The notes below the pieces were generated by a model, which was given only the letters and a program-made list of their open reading frames with translations, was not told the origin of the DNA and did not search any database. From an uncultured Romboutsia sp. (lineage in GTDB: Bacteria; Bacillota; Clostridia; Peptostreptococcales; Peptostreptococcaceae), in assembly GCA_937880075.1 (NCBI GenBank), contig CALFLM010000058.1, positions 1-53,923 of the forward strand: a stretch of DNA of 53,923 bases, written 5' to 3'. This document shows, piece after piece, positions 46,570 to 53,923 of this stretch (its first letter is position 1; each line of letters starts with the position of its first letter). The position numbers and the translations under genes are program-made.

Positions 46570-47463
46570 TTAATCACTTATCTCCATTTCACTATCAATT
46601 AATTGAAGATTGTATTGGCGTATTAACTCTATTAAATCTTTTGCATATCGCTTTTGTCCATTACCATCTTCTGCAGTACTATAGCCTGCATTTTGTAAAG
46701 CATTTGCTTGTTCTATATAAGTTTTTGCTTCAAATACACCATATTTTTTATATCTTTGATTATCTACTAAAAACTTTGCATGGTCTTTTATAGATTGAGA
46801 TTTATCACTATATACTCTAAATTTATCTTCTATTTTTGTATCATAAAATTCAAATGTCTCTAATGTAACGTACTCACCTTTCCAACTTGAATCTGCTTTA
46901 ATTCCAAATAGGTTATTATATATTTGAGCCAAATCTGATTCTCCCCAGCTCGATTCTAAAATTGCTTGAGCTATTGTTATTGACGATAATATTTTATATT
47001 CTTTATAATTTTTAATGGCTTCATCTTTTATTTCTTCTATAAATTTAGTGTATTTACTATCTTCTTTTAATCTATGAGGGGTTAATCCAAAGTATTTTAA
47101 TTGATCTATATAAATTTTTACTCTTTCTTTTTCCCTATCATCAAAATTTAATTTATTTAATACATTATCTAAGCTATATAACTTATATCCATCCTTTGAT
47201 TTTTCTATAAATAAATCAGCTGTATTCTTTATTTTACCATCTGATATATTCTTTATTTTATTTTTATTTTCTACTGCTATAATTGAAGCTACATATTTCC
47301 AATTTACCTGTACTTTATTTTCACTTACTTCATCTACAAGAGTTATATATCTACTTACATCTATTCTATTTTTATCTATATGTTTTAAAGAGCAATATCC
47401 AATTATTAAGTAAAATGATATAAATATGGTTATAGCACCTACTATAAAAGTTTTAATTTTCAT
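46570..47463 (-). CDS. Glucosaminidase-domain cell-wall hydrolase (GH73)
   Basis: Membrane-anchored endo-beta-N-acetylglucosaminidase that cuts peptidoglycan. ATG 47463 is chosen because AGGAGGA lies just upstream; the frame reaches further back without one. The 297-aa product has an anchor helix near residues 5-25, a helical region, and a C-terminal GH73 domain with the catalytic Glu in AILESSWGESDLA, then NNLFGIKADSSWKG, ETFEFYD and an NALQNAGYSTAEDGNGQKRY end. No wall-binding repeats are present. It stands alone. Confidence 0.87.
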   Translation of the reverse strand: MKIKTFIVGAITIFISFYLIIGYCSLKHIDKNRIDVSRYITLVDEVSENKVQVNWKYVASIIAVENKNKIKNISDGKIKNTADLFIEKSKDGYKLYSLDNVLNKLNFDDREKERVKIYIDQLKYFGLTPHRLKEDSKYTKFIEEIKDEAIKNYKEYKILSSITIAQAILESSWGESDLAQIYNNLFGIKADSSWKGEYVTLETFEFYDTKIEDKFRVYSDKSQSIKDHAKFLVDNQRYKKYGVFEAKTYIEQANALQNAGYSTAEDGNGQKRYAKDLIELIRQYNLQLIDSEMEISD

Positions 47464-47617
47464 ATTCTGACTTCCTCCTGTGATGTTTGCTATAATTCTA
47501 TTATACATGGTATTTGTTTCTTAAACATTACAAAATAGTCATTATATTTACTATATAAGTATATCTAAGTTGTATAATTACAATCCTAAGTTGTGAATTT
47601 ATACTTATGTTTAAAAT

Positions 47618-47655
47618 AAAAGGACTAACCTCTATTTTGAGTTAGTCCTTTTTAC
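47618..47655 (-). terminator. Terminator after the MFS pump gene
   Basis: AAAAGGACTAAC (47618-47629) pairs with 47641-47652; T-rich on both sides. Confidence 0.8.
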
Positions 47656-48834
47656 TTATTCACTAATCATTTCAGTTTTTTCCTTTAAAGAAATTCTAGA
47701 TACCAAGATACATACTATTAAACAACATATTCCACTTAATATAAATGGTAATTTATTTCCTATATCAAATATAAATCCAGAAGCTAGAGATCCTACAATC
47801 ATACCGATAGCCTTGTAAGACCCTTGTATTCCAATTATCTCTCCATAATTATCCTTAGCTAGTTTTGATACTATACTTTGTTGTATTGGAGTAACTAAAG
47901 CACTACTTCCAACAAATATCATTATAAACATAAAGCTAAGCATTATGTTGTTAAATAATGAAGCTACTAACATACTTGTACCTGATATTACACAAGCAAC
48001 TACTAATGTATATTTTTCATTAAACTTTCTACTTAGATAAGGATTTATCCATAGATTCATAATTAAAGCTATAAACCCTGCAACAGCCATAACTATACCA
48101 TTTACCATTGTTGGCATATTAAGAACTGATTCTAAGTAATAATTTATTGTAGAATTATACGAAGTTGTTGCTATAGTTACTAAAGTCATAACTATCATCA
48201 TTGTACATAGTATAGTATTTAATTTAGTAGTTTTATTTCCTTTTTTAAGATGCTTTGTATAAATTTCTATCTTGCCTTGTTTTTTCTCTACGGTTTCATC
48301 TAATATAAAATATATAATACCTGCAACTACTAAACATAGTATAAACTGAGTTAAAAATGCAAATTTATATCCATATCCACCACAAAATCCACCTATTAAA
48401 GCTCCTGCAGAACTAGCTATAGATGTTGTAGCTGTATGGTATGACATATATTTTGTTCTTTCTTCTTTTGAAGATATATCACTTACATATGCTATACATG
48501 TAGTTATAAATGCTACAGACATAGCACCGCCTGTTATTCTAAATAAAAGTATTAGTGGTGTACTTTCTATAAATCCAAATCCTAATTGACTAAGACCGTA
48601 ACCAATTACACCAATAACTAAAAATCTTTTTCTTCCTTTTTGGTCAGACATTGCCCCCCATATAGGAGACATTACAAAGTGAGCTACTGACATTGTTGAA
48701 TATAATACACCAAACATGTATGTTGGCATACTTAGTGCATTTATAAGCGATGGCGTTACTGGATGTGCCATATTAAAGGTGGCCATTGTTATAAAGTTTA
48801 TAAACAATATCTTTTTCATTTTATTTTTGTCCAT
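47656..48834 (-). CDS. MFS drug-efflux-type transporter (DHA1/TetA-like)
   Basis: Twelve-helix exporter of 392 aa. Motif A is clear in the loop after helix 2 (WGAMSDQKGRKRFLVIGV), and RITGGAMSVAFI and the helix-5 ASSAGALIGGFCGG region fit drug:proton antiporters of the DHA1 group. AAGGAGAA precedes the ATG. No regulator stands next to it. The substrate is unknown; resistance should not be inferred from sequence alone. Confidence 0.82.
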   Translation of the reverse strand: MDKNKMKKILFINFITMATFNMAHPVTPSLINALSMPTYMFGVLYSTMSVAHFVMSPIWGAMSDQKGRKRFLVIGVIGYGLSQLGFGFIESTPLILLFRITGGAMSVAFITTCIAYVSDISSKEERTKYMSYHTATTSIASSAGALIGGFCGGYGYKFAFLTQFILCLVVAGIIYFILDETVEKKQGKIEIYTKHLKKGNKTTKLNTILCTMMIVMTLVTIATTSYNSTINYYLESVLNMPTMVNGIVMAVAGFIALIMNLWINPYLSRKFNEKYTLVVACVISGTSMLVASLFNNIMLSFMFIMIFVGSSALVTPIQQSIVSKLAKDNYGEIIGIQGSYKAIGMIVGSLASGFIFDIGNKLPFILSGICCLIVCILVSRISLKEKTEMISE

Positions 48835-48950
48835 AAATTCTCCTTAGTTGTTTTATTTTTTCGCTTTAAGTATTATACCATAATAATTAATACATAAACT
48901 TTATGAAATTATTTTTATCTATTTATAAAAATATAGAAAATAATACATAA

Positions 48951-48998
48951 TAAAAAGTCTTACAATCATCAAAACTCAAAAGATTATAAGACTTTATT
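48951..48998 (-). terminator. Terminator after the alpha/beta-hydrolase gene
   Basis: AAAGTCTTA plus AATC pairs with GATT plus TAAGACTTT; on - it runs into TTTTTATTA. Confidence 0.7.
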
Positions 48999-49071
48999 TT
49001 ATTTCTATATTAACTCGTTGTGCTAGTTGATTTAATATTTTATTTATTTCATAAAATAATTAATCATTATA

Positions 49072-49893
49072 TTAATATTTGTAATTATATATGAATGATT
49101 CAAGTACTTTATTTATTTCATCTTTACATTCATAGAATGCACCATGTCCTCCATCTGTTAAAGGTGTTAAAACAGAGTTTTTTATTGTTCTATTCATATA
49201 TTCAGCAAAAGGATAAGGACATACAGTATCATGTACACCATGTAATATTAATGTAGGTGATTTTATATTAGCTAAATCATTAAATACATCCTCATCTCTA
49301 AGTGCATGTAAAGAGTTTACCGTTGACCATAAAGGTGCCATTAAACACATATTAAAGAACCAATCTAATATACCTTGACTAGTAAATTTATAAAAAAATG
49401 ATTCTGATATATCTCTTATTGCTTTAGGTTTATCACTCTTAAAACTATCTATAAGTTTATTTACCTCATCTACAGTATATCCATATGGCCAATTAGATGA
49501 TTGAACCCACTTTGGTACTGCAGCACTGAGCAAACAAAGCCTTGATACTTTATCTCCATTAAATTTAGACATATACCTTGAACAAATTGCACCACCCATA
49601 GAGTGTCCAACTAAAGTAATATCACTTAATTTAAGTGCCTCTATTACAAGTCTTATATCAATTGCCATTCTATCATAATCATACCCTGTGTATGGTTTAT
49701 CTGAGTTACCATAACCTCTAAGATCTATTGCTATACATCTATGTCCTTTACTTGCAAAGTATTCTACTATATATTCATACATATTGTGATTTAATGGCCA
49801 TCCATGAATAAACATTATAGGATTTCCTAAATCAGAATTTATATCTTCTACTAGTATTTTTACATCATTTTCAACCTTTATATAATATTTCAT
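49072..49893 (-). CDS. Alpha/beta hydrolase (haloperoxidase/esterase type)
   Basis: Serine hydrolase of 273 aa. Motifs are MFIHGWPLNHNMYEY (oxyanion hole), DLRGYGNSDKP, nucleophile Ser in VGHSMGGAICSR, Asp in LHGVHDTVCP and His in DGGHGAFYE. These fit the group annotated as non-haem chloroperoxidase or arylesterase, of which the natural substrates are mostly unknown. AGGGGTGA precedes the ATG. It stands alone; no signal peptide. Confidence 0.85.
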   Translation of the reverse strand: MKYYIKVENDVKILVEDINSDLGNPIMFIHGWPLNHNMYEYIVEYFASKGHRCIAIDLRGYGNSDKPYTGYDYDRMAIDIRLVIEALKLSDITLVGHSMGGAICSRYMSKFNGDKVSRLCLLSAAVPKWVQSSNWPYGYTVDEVNKLIDSFKSDKPKAIRDISESFFYKFTSQGILDWFFNMCLMAPLWSTVNSLHALRDEDVFNDLANIKSPTLILHGVHDTVCPYPFAEYMNRTIKNSVLTPLTDGGHGAFYECKDEINKVLESFIYNYKY

Positions 49894-50154
49894 ATAGATT
49901 CACCCCTATTGATATATTATGAGGTAAATTTATACTTTATGAGAAATATAATTATTGTATCATAAAGTTTATAGCTTCATTTATTATGCTTATTATGTTA
50001 AAATTAAATTATATATTTAATTTTAACAATTCTAAAAATTATCTTATTATATGTAACTATATTAAAATTAAATCCTATAAATAATTATTATATATTTAAA
50101 TAATACAAAATATATTATTTATTTTAAAATAAATAGTACCTTTATCTTATTATA

Positions 50155-50200
50155 CTCTGAGAAAACTATGAATTTAGCTTTATAGCCTTCTCAGATTTTT
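50155..50200 (+). terminator. Terminator-like hairpin on + with no + gene upstream
   Basis: TCTGAGAA (50155-50162) pairs with TTCTCAGA (50187-50194), then six T. The closest genes on either side read on -. The remainder of 49894-50258 is AT-rich with no gene seen, so a small RNA is possible. Confidence 0.5.
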
Positions 50201-50258
50201 TATTCTTTATAAAAATTTATAAAACATAGAACTATGCTTCTATGCACAATAGTATTTA

Positions 50259-50714
50259 TTAATCTTCATCTGCTAGTGGTAATAATGGTGCATTAATTTG
50301 AGTTGTAAAAAGGAACATATGGAAATGGTCATCAACTACAGTAGTATTTCCATATACTAAATGAATATGTTTACCAGGTGTTCCTGGGATAGGAATTGCC
50401 GGCCCAGTTGTAACACATAGCTTGTGAAAATGATCAAAAAAATCTGTATTGTCATTATTAATTCTATGAACGTGATTTGATCCATTATCTATTGGTATAG
50501 CTGGACCTGTAACACCTCCAACACGATGATTATGTCTATCATCCTCTTCTTCAGCAAGCTTAACACTTGATTCATATTCATGAACATGTATAAACATATT
50601 TTCATCTTCATTAAATATATCACAGTTATTACATTTGCAGCAGTTACAATGATTGCATATATCACAATCATCACATTTATAATGGTTTGAATTATTACAT
50701 TTATTCCAGTTCAT
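50259..50714 (-). CDS. YmaF-family protein with Cys/His-rich N-terminal extension
   Basis: The 151-aa product has two parts. Residues about 36-151 match the YmaF family (unknown function): HVHEYESSVKLAE, DRHNHRVGGVTGPAIPI, a second TGPAIPIPGTPGKHIHLV, and DDHFHMFLFTTQINAPL; the unit repeats about three times with many histidines. The first 35 residues are extraordinary: nine Cys in CDDCDICNHCNCCKCNNC-type spacing with Asn and Asp. This could bind metal, perhaps copper or zinc, with the histidines. AAGGAGA precedes the ATG, directly after a 20-bp perfect inverted repeat. No neighbour explains it. Confidence 0.8.
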   Translation of the reverse strand: MNWNKCNNSNHYKCDDCDICNHCNCCKCNNCDIFNEDENMFIHVHEYESSVKLAEEEDDRHNHRVGGVTGPAIPIDNGSNHVHRINNDNTDFFDHFHKLCVTTGPAIPIPGTPGKHIHLVYGNTTVVDDHFHMFLFTTQINAPLLPLADED

Positions 50715-50727
50715 ATCATCTCTCCTT

Positions 50728-50776
50728 TATATTGTGTAGTAGAGACTTAGTACATGAGTCTCTACTACACAATATA
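50728..50776. repeat. 20-bp perfect inverted repeat upstream of the YmaF gene
   Basis: TATATTGTGTAGTAGAGACT (50728-50747) and its exact complement (50757-50776) surround a 9-base loop, ending only a few bases before the ribosome site. It could be an operator, an mRNA hairpin or the end of a small mobile repeat. The 50777-51207 stretch beyond it is AT-rich with no gene seen. Confidence 0.75.
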
Positions 50777-51207
50777 ATAATTACGTAATAAAAGTTCCTT
50801 TTTTATATATTTTTATATTATTTTGAATCTATTTTTCATAAATTATTGCCGATTTTTCATTATTTAATATTTTATAAGTTTTTTATTTTTAGGTGCACTA
50901 ATTGTAGGTATATTTGCTCTTTCAAGTGAATTATTTATGTTATATATATTCTAATAATAATTCTACATTATAAAATAATTTTATTGTTTATTGTATTTTG
51001 AAAAATATAAAATAATAACTTTATCTAATGAAGTATTTTAATTAAAATATATATTATAAATGCTATATTTTTATCTACTAGGTATTTATGATATTTATAT
51101 TTTAATTAATATTTAAAATATTACTCCGAGTTTATATAGAAAAATACCTATAGATTCATAACCATATTATGGATATAAATAATTAAGGTGATATATTATA
51201 TTCATAA

Positions 51208-51615
51208 AAACATGGTAAGTCACCTCATGATGAAATTAATACAATAACTGAGGATAAAATTATAAATGTCCTCTTATTCAAGGAAATGAATACTCTAGCT
51301 GAAATTATAGGTTAAAAAACTTTGATTCATACTAATGAAGATACATGGGCACTCTATAGTATTGTATTTAATATAGAAAGATAAATTACATATTGCTACA
51401 TTACAAGGACAAGAGTTACTAGTAATATATCTAAATCAAAATGGATATGTAGTTTAAAATATATAATACTGGTTAAAAAAGTAAATATGTACGTTTGCTT
51501 GAGGTTATTCATTCAAGGAAACGATGGTTCTATTTATATTACAACAAGTAATAAATATGACCGTAAAAATCCTAGTATATCTTATGATAAAGTACTTCGT
51601 CTTAATTTATTTTAG
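51208..51615 (+). pseudogene. Remnant of a glucose/sorbosone (PQQ-type) dehydrogenase-family gene
   Basis: Several frames together give a recognisable C-terminal half: DEINTITEDKIINVLLFKEM, then TWALYSIVFNIERKLHIATLQGQELL after a shift, then RLFIQGNDGSIYITTSNKYD and NPSISYDKVLRLNLF before TAG at 51613. The family pattern is the beta-propeller with DGSLYxTTSNRDGRGNP...DDRILRI. In-frame stops (such as TAA after EIIG) and at least one frameshift show it is dead. The N-terminal half is missing or unrecognisable. Confidence 0.65.
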
Positions 51616-51650
51616 GATATTTAGTTGTTATAATTTCTATAAGCATAAAA

Positions 51651-51683
51651 AGTTAAAGCTAGTTTAATAAACCAGCTTTAACT
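51651..51683 (-). terminator. Terminator after the coiled-coil gene
   Basis: AGTTAAAGCT(A)GTTT and AAAC(C)AGCTTTAACT form a 14-bp stem with one mismatch; T-rich on -. Confidence 0.65.
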
Positions 51684-51696
51684 TATAATTAGCTAA

Positions 51697-52200
51697 TTAT
51701 TCTTCTTCTTTTTCATCATATTCAACTATATCTTCTTTATTTTCAAAATTCTCAGGCTCTGGTTCTACATCCTCTTCATGTATATATTTCATATATTCAC
51801 CTTTTAGTAAATTATATTCATTAGTTAATCTTTTTGCTTTTTCTACTTTTTTAAGAGCTTTTTCGCTTGCATCTGATGAACGTTGTTCTGCCCTTTCTAT
51901 AGACTTTTGTATATCTTTAACTTGTTTTTCTATTTCTACACACTTCTCCCCTTTATAATTCAAATCATATACTTCTCCATGTTCTTTTAGCCATGATTGT
52001 ACTTGAGATACTAATTCTTTAGCTTCTTTACGTAAATTTTCCCCCTTTTCATGTACATTAATGGCTTGTTTTTCTAAAACTACTATTTGTTCATGATTTT
52101 GAGATATTTCAATTTCTTTATTTGAAAGTTTTTGAACTAATTCATCAAGATATTCTAAGCTATTATTATTTTCTTGTTTTTTATTTTTTATTTTTCTCAA
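51697..52200 (-). CDS. Hypothetical coiled-coil protein, 167 aa
   Basis: Not recognised. Starts at TTG 52200 behind GGAGGT at 6-7 bases. Almost the whole product (about 15-135) is predicted by heptad pattern to be a coiled coil, in two blocks split by a short NYKGEKCVE segment, and it ends in a very acidic tail (EDVEPEPENFENKEDIVEYD). No signal peptide or membrane helix, so probably a cytoplasmic structural protein or a partner of a larger complex. It stands alone. Confidence 0.7.
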   Translation of the reverse strand: MRKIKNKKQENNNSLEYLDELVQKLSNKEIEISQNHEQIVVLEKQAINVHEKGENLRKEAKELVSQVQSWLKEHGEVYDLNYKGEKCVEIEKQVKDIQKSIERAEQRSSDASEKALKKVEKAKRLTNEYNLLKGEYMKYIHEEDVEPEPENFENKEDIVEYDEKEEE

Positions 52201-52426
52201 TTTAATACCTCCAAAATTATTAATTATATTAATGTATAAATTAAAAATTGCATTAATAATTTACAATTCTTAATTTATAATATGAACATTTGTATAAATA
52301 GTGATAATTTTAAAGTAAAAATATATTAAAATATAATATTATATAATTTTTAAGAAAATATTGCTTGAATATGATATATATCTGTATTTTTAATAACTAT
52401 TAATGACTTATATAAAACCTGATCTA

Positions 52427-52505
52427 TAAAAAATTCACTTCGGTCATATCTGTTGGCTTAAGCCACTGAATTAACAAAGCATTTCAAAAAGGTCATTTTT
52501 ACGCT
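52427..52505. repeat. Structured non-coding repeat element, copy C
   Basis: It carries the same ordered blocks as the copy at 42.7 kb: TAAAAAATTC, TCATATC, CTTAAGCCACTG, CAAAGCATTTCAAAA and TTTTTACGCT, but with a deletion in the first part. The surrounding gap 52201-52735 has no gene. Confidence 0.65.
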
Positions 52506-52681
52506 TCTGAAGTTCTTAGTATTATTTTAACTCAAGTATTGCACTCAAAAAATTTAATATCATATTTAATATCATAATTTCTTTATAGGTAGAAAAAGAT
52601 AAGTCTATAAAAAATATCAATCTTAAAAATTAAGTATAAAAAAATCTGTAATAAAGTAATAATTTCTAAGTATTAAATTAA

Positions 52682-52725
52682 CCCCTATGTATAATAAGTT
52701 TTAGTTAATTTATTATACATAGGGG
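52682..52725. terminator. Perfect 16-bp inverted repeat after the peptidase gene
   Basis: CCCCTATGTATAATAA (52682-52697) and its complement (52710-52725) with a 12-base loop. The T run is weak on both sides, so it may be a terminator or another type of site. Confidence 0.5.
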
Positions 52726-52735
52726 CTTATATTAA

Positions 52736-53812
52736 TTATTTTATTATATTTAATTCTTTATTGTATTTGTTTAATAGTTCATGCCCATCTTCTGTAACTA
52801 AAACTAAATCCTCTATTCTAACTCCAAATTCACCTGGTAAATATATTCCTGGTTCTACTGAGAATATCATACCTGGCTCTAACATATCTGTATTTATAGA
52901 TGATACATCTCCCATATCATGAGTTTCTATCCCTATAGAGTGACCTGTTCTATGAGTGAAATATTCTCCATATCCTTTTTCAGTTATATATTCTCTAGCT
53001 GCATTATCTATATCACAGAATCTAACACCTGGTTTTACCATAGCTATAGCTCTTTTATTAGCTTCAAGTACTATATTAAATACTTCCTTTGCTTTTTCAG
53101 GAGCACTTTTATAAAATACTGTTCTTGTCATATCTGAACAATAGTTATCTTTAATACACCCTATATCAAGTATTACACAGTCCCCTTCTTTTACTTTGGC
53201 TTCACCACAATGAGCGTGAGGATCTGCTCCATTTTTTCCATATGCTATAATTGGATGAAATGAAAAACTATCAGCTCCTAATTCTTCGTATATAGTTGCT
53301 AATCTCTGTGCCATCTGCTTTTCTGTTAAGCCTTCTTTTAACAGATTTTGAAGTTTCTCCATAGCCATGTCATTTATATGAGATGCATTTCTCATAAGCT
53401 CTTTTTCTTCTTCATCCTTGCACATTCTTAAAGTATCTATTATAAAGGATGCATTTACATATTTATTTTCCGTATTTAATTCCATAAGATGTAATAAGAA
53501 TCTAGCTGGCCAATTTTTATCTACGCCTATCGTTTTCCCTTTTTCTATGTATTCAGATATTATCAAAACTCCATCCTTAGTATCATCAAACCAAACTTTT
53601 TCTACACCTAAATCTTCATGTACTGGGAATAACTCATTTATAAATAATTTATGATTGCCATTTATGTTAAGATATAGCGCTATTAGCCTTTCTCCTGGAT
53701 GTATCATTTTATCTGTTAGATAAAATATAGCCTTTGGATCTGTAACTAACATTTGAGGTATATTATTTTCTTCCATTTTTGATAAAATTTTATTTAATCT
53801 ATTTAATTTCAC
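52736..53812 (-). CDS. Xaa-Pro peptidase, M24 family (PepQ-like)
   Basis: Cytoplasmic metallopeptidase that cleaves X-Pro dipeptides or N-terminal X-Pro bonds. The 358-aa product has a creatinase-like N-domain (1-130) and a pita-bread catalytic domain with all five metal ligands in order: LDIGCIKDN, SDMTRTVF, HRTGHSIG, SVEPGIY and VRIEDLV. The length fits PepQ or the YpdF type. The start is GTG 53812 after AAGGGTGA. The right-hand 110 bases of the window hold only AT-rich sequence. Confidence 0.92.
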   Translation of the reverse strand: MKLNRLNKILSKMEENNIPQMLVTDPKAIFYLTDKMIHPGERLIALYLNINGNHKLFINELFPVHEDLGVEKVWFDDTKDGVLIISEYIEKGKTIGVDKNWPARFLLHLMELNTENKYVNASFIIDTLRMCKDEEEKELMRNASHINDMAMEKLQNLLKEGLTEKQMAQRLATIYEELGADSFSFHPIIAYGKNGADPHAHCGEAKVKEGDCVILDIGCIKDNYCSDMTRTVFYKSAPEKAKEVFNIVLEANKRAIAMVKPGVRFCDIDNAAREYITEKGYGEYFTHRTGHSIGIETHDMGDVSSINTDMLEPGMIFSVEPGIYLPGEFGVRIEDLVLVTEDGHELLNKYNKELNIIK

Positions 53813-53923
53813 AAGAAATCACCCTTTACTAGTAAATTTAATCTAATTATACCATATTTTTCAATATAGTAATAATTTTATTACAATTAAATTTTAATTA
53901 TTTTTATATATAGGTTATAATAA

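Noticed and set aside
1..53923. CRISPR arrays, tRNA or rRNA genes, insertion sequences
   Set aside because: No regularly spaced repeats, cloverleaf with CCA-type ends, rRNA motifs or transposase genes were found by reading both strands.

Overview
The window is about 54 kb of very AT-rich DNA with Gram-positive signals: strong AGGAGG-type ribosome binding sites, many intrinsic terminators, a Bacillus/Clostridium-type LexA box and a CIRCE element. Spore-linked genes (an H-type small acid-soluble spore protein, cell-wall hydrolases with 3D or glucosaminidase domains), a selenocysteine-type UGA codon and the overall gene content suggest an anaerobic spore former of the Clostridia. A relative of Clostridioides/Paraclostridium/Romboutsia (Peptostreptococcaceae) fits best, but this is inference; there is no rRNA or tRNA here to confirm it.

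Layout. 1-9.7 kb: cell-envelope and sugar genes on + (partial VanW protein, GH13 glucosidase, NodB deacetylase, TcyP-like symporter, 3D-domain protein, phosphoglucomutase, YihY membrane protein). 9.7-13.3 kb: yaaA on -, then a + cluster of an ApeA/HEPN-like protein, an ArsC/Spx-like protein with in-frame UGA in place of the catalytic Cys, and a YhaM-like HD protein. 13.5-18.2 kb: nhaA, deoD, lexA with its SOS box, and a Xer-like recombinase. 18.2-24 kb: sspH, small membrane proteins, trmB, an orphan integrase with tandem repeats upstream, and an AlaX editing protein. 24-31.6 kb: corA, an acyltransferase/esterase pair, and a - operon of phosphatase, HI0933-type flavoprotein, aroH, cmk, plsC and ispH. 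32-38 kb: clpB behind a CIRCE element, two unannotated micro-proteins, galM and an OFA-type MFS transporter. 38.4-42.1 kb: a sensor histidine kinase broken by one TA unit in a (TA)7 tract, and a GntP permease. 43-47.5 kb: ArsR repressor with its Zn/Cd-type P-ATPase, a YciI protein and a glucosaminidase. 47.6-53.9 kb: MFS pump, hydrolase, YmaF protein with a Cys-rich head behind a 20-bp perfect inverted repeat, a decayed sugar-dehydrogenase pseudogene, a coiled-coil protein and an M24 peptidase.

Most of the window is ordinary chromosome. The parts that stand out are (1) the candidate selenoprotein at 11952-12305 with a SECIS-like hairpin, (2) the possible phase-variable kinase at 38429-40197, (3) the HEPN candidate defence gene at 10593-11903, which lies 48 bp upstream of the selenoprotein and may be co-transcribed with it, (4) a family of three related non-coding structured repeats at about 31.8, 42.7 and 52.4 kb, and (5) the orphan integrase with its repeat-rich upstream region. 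No CRISPR array, insertion sequence, tRNA, rRNA or confident riboswitch was seen.
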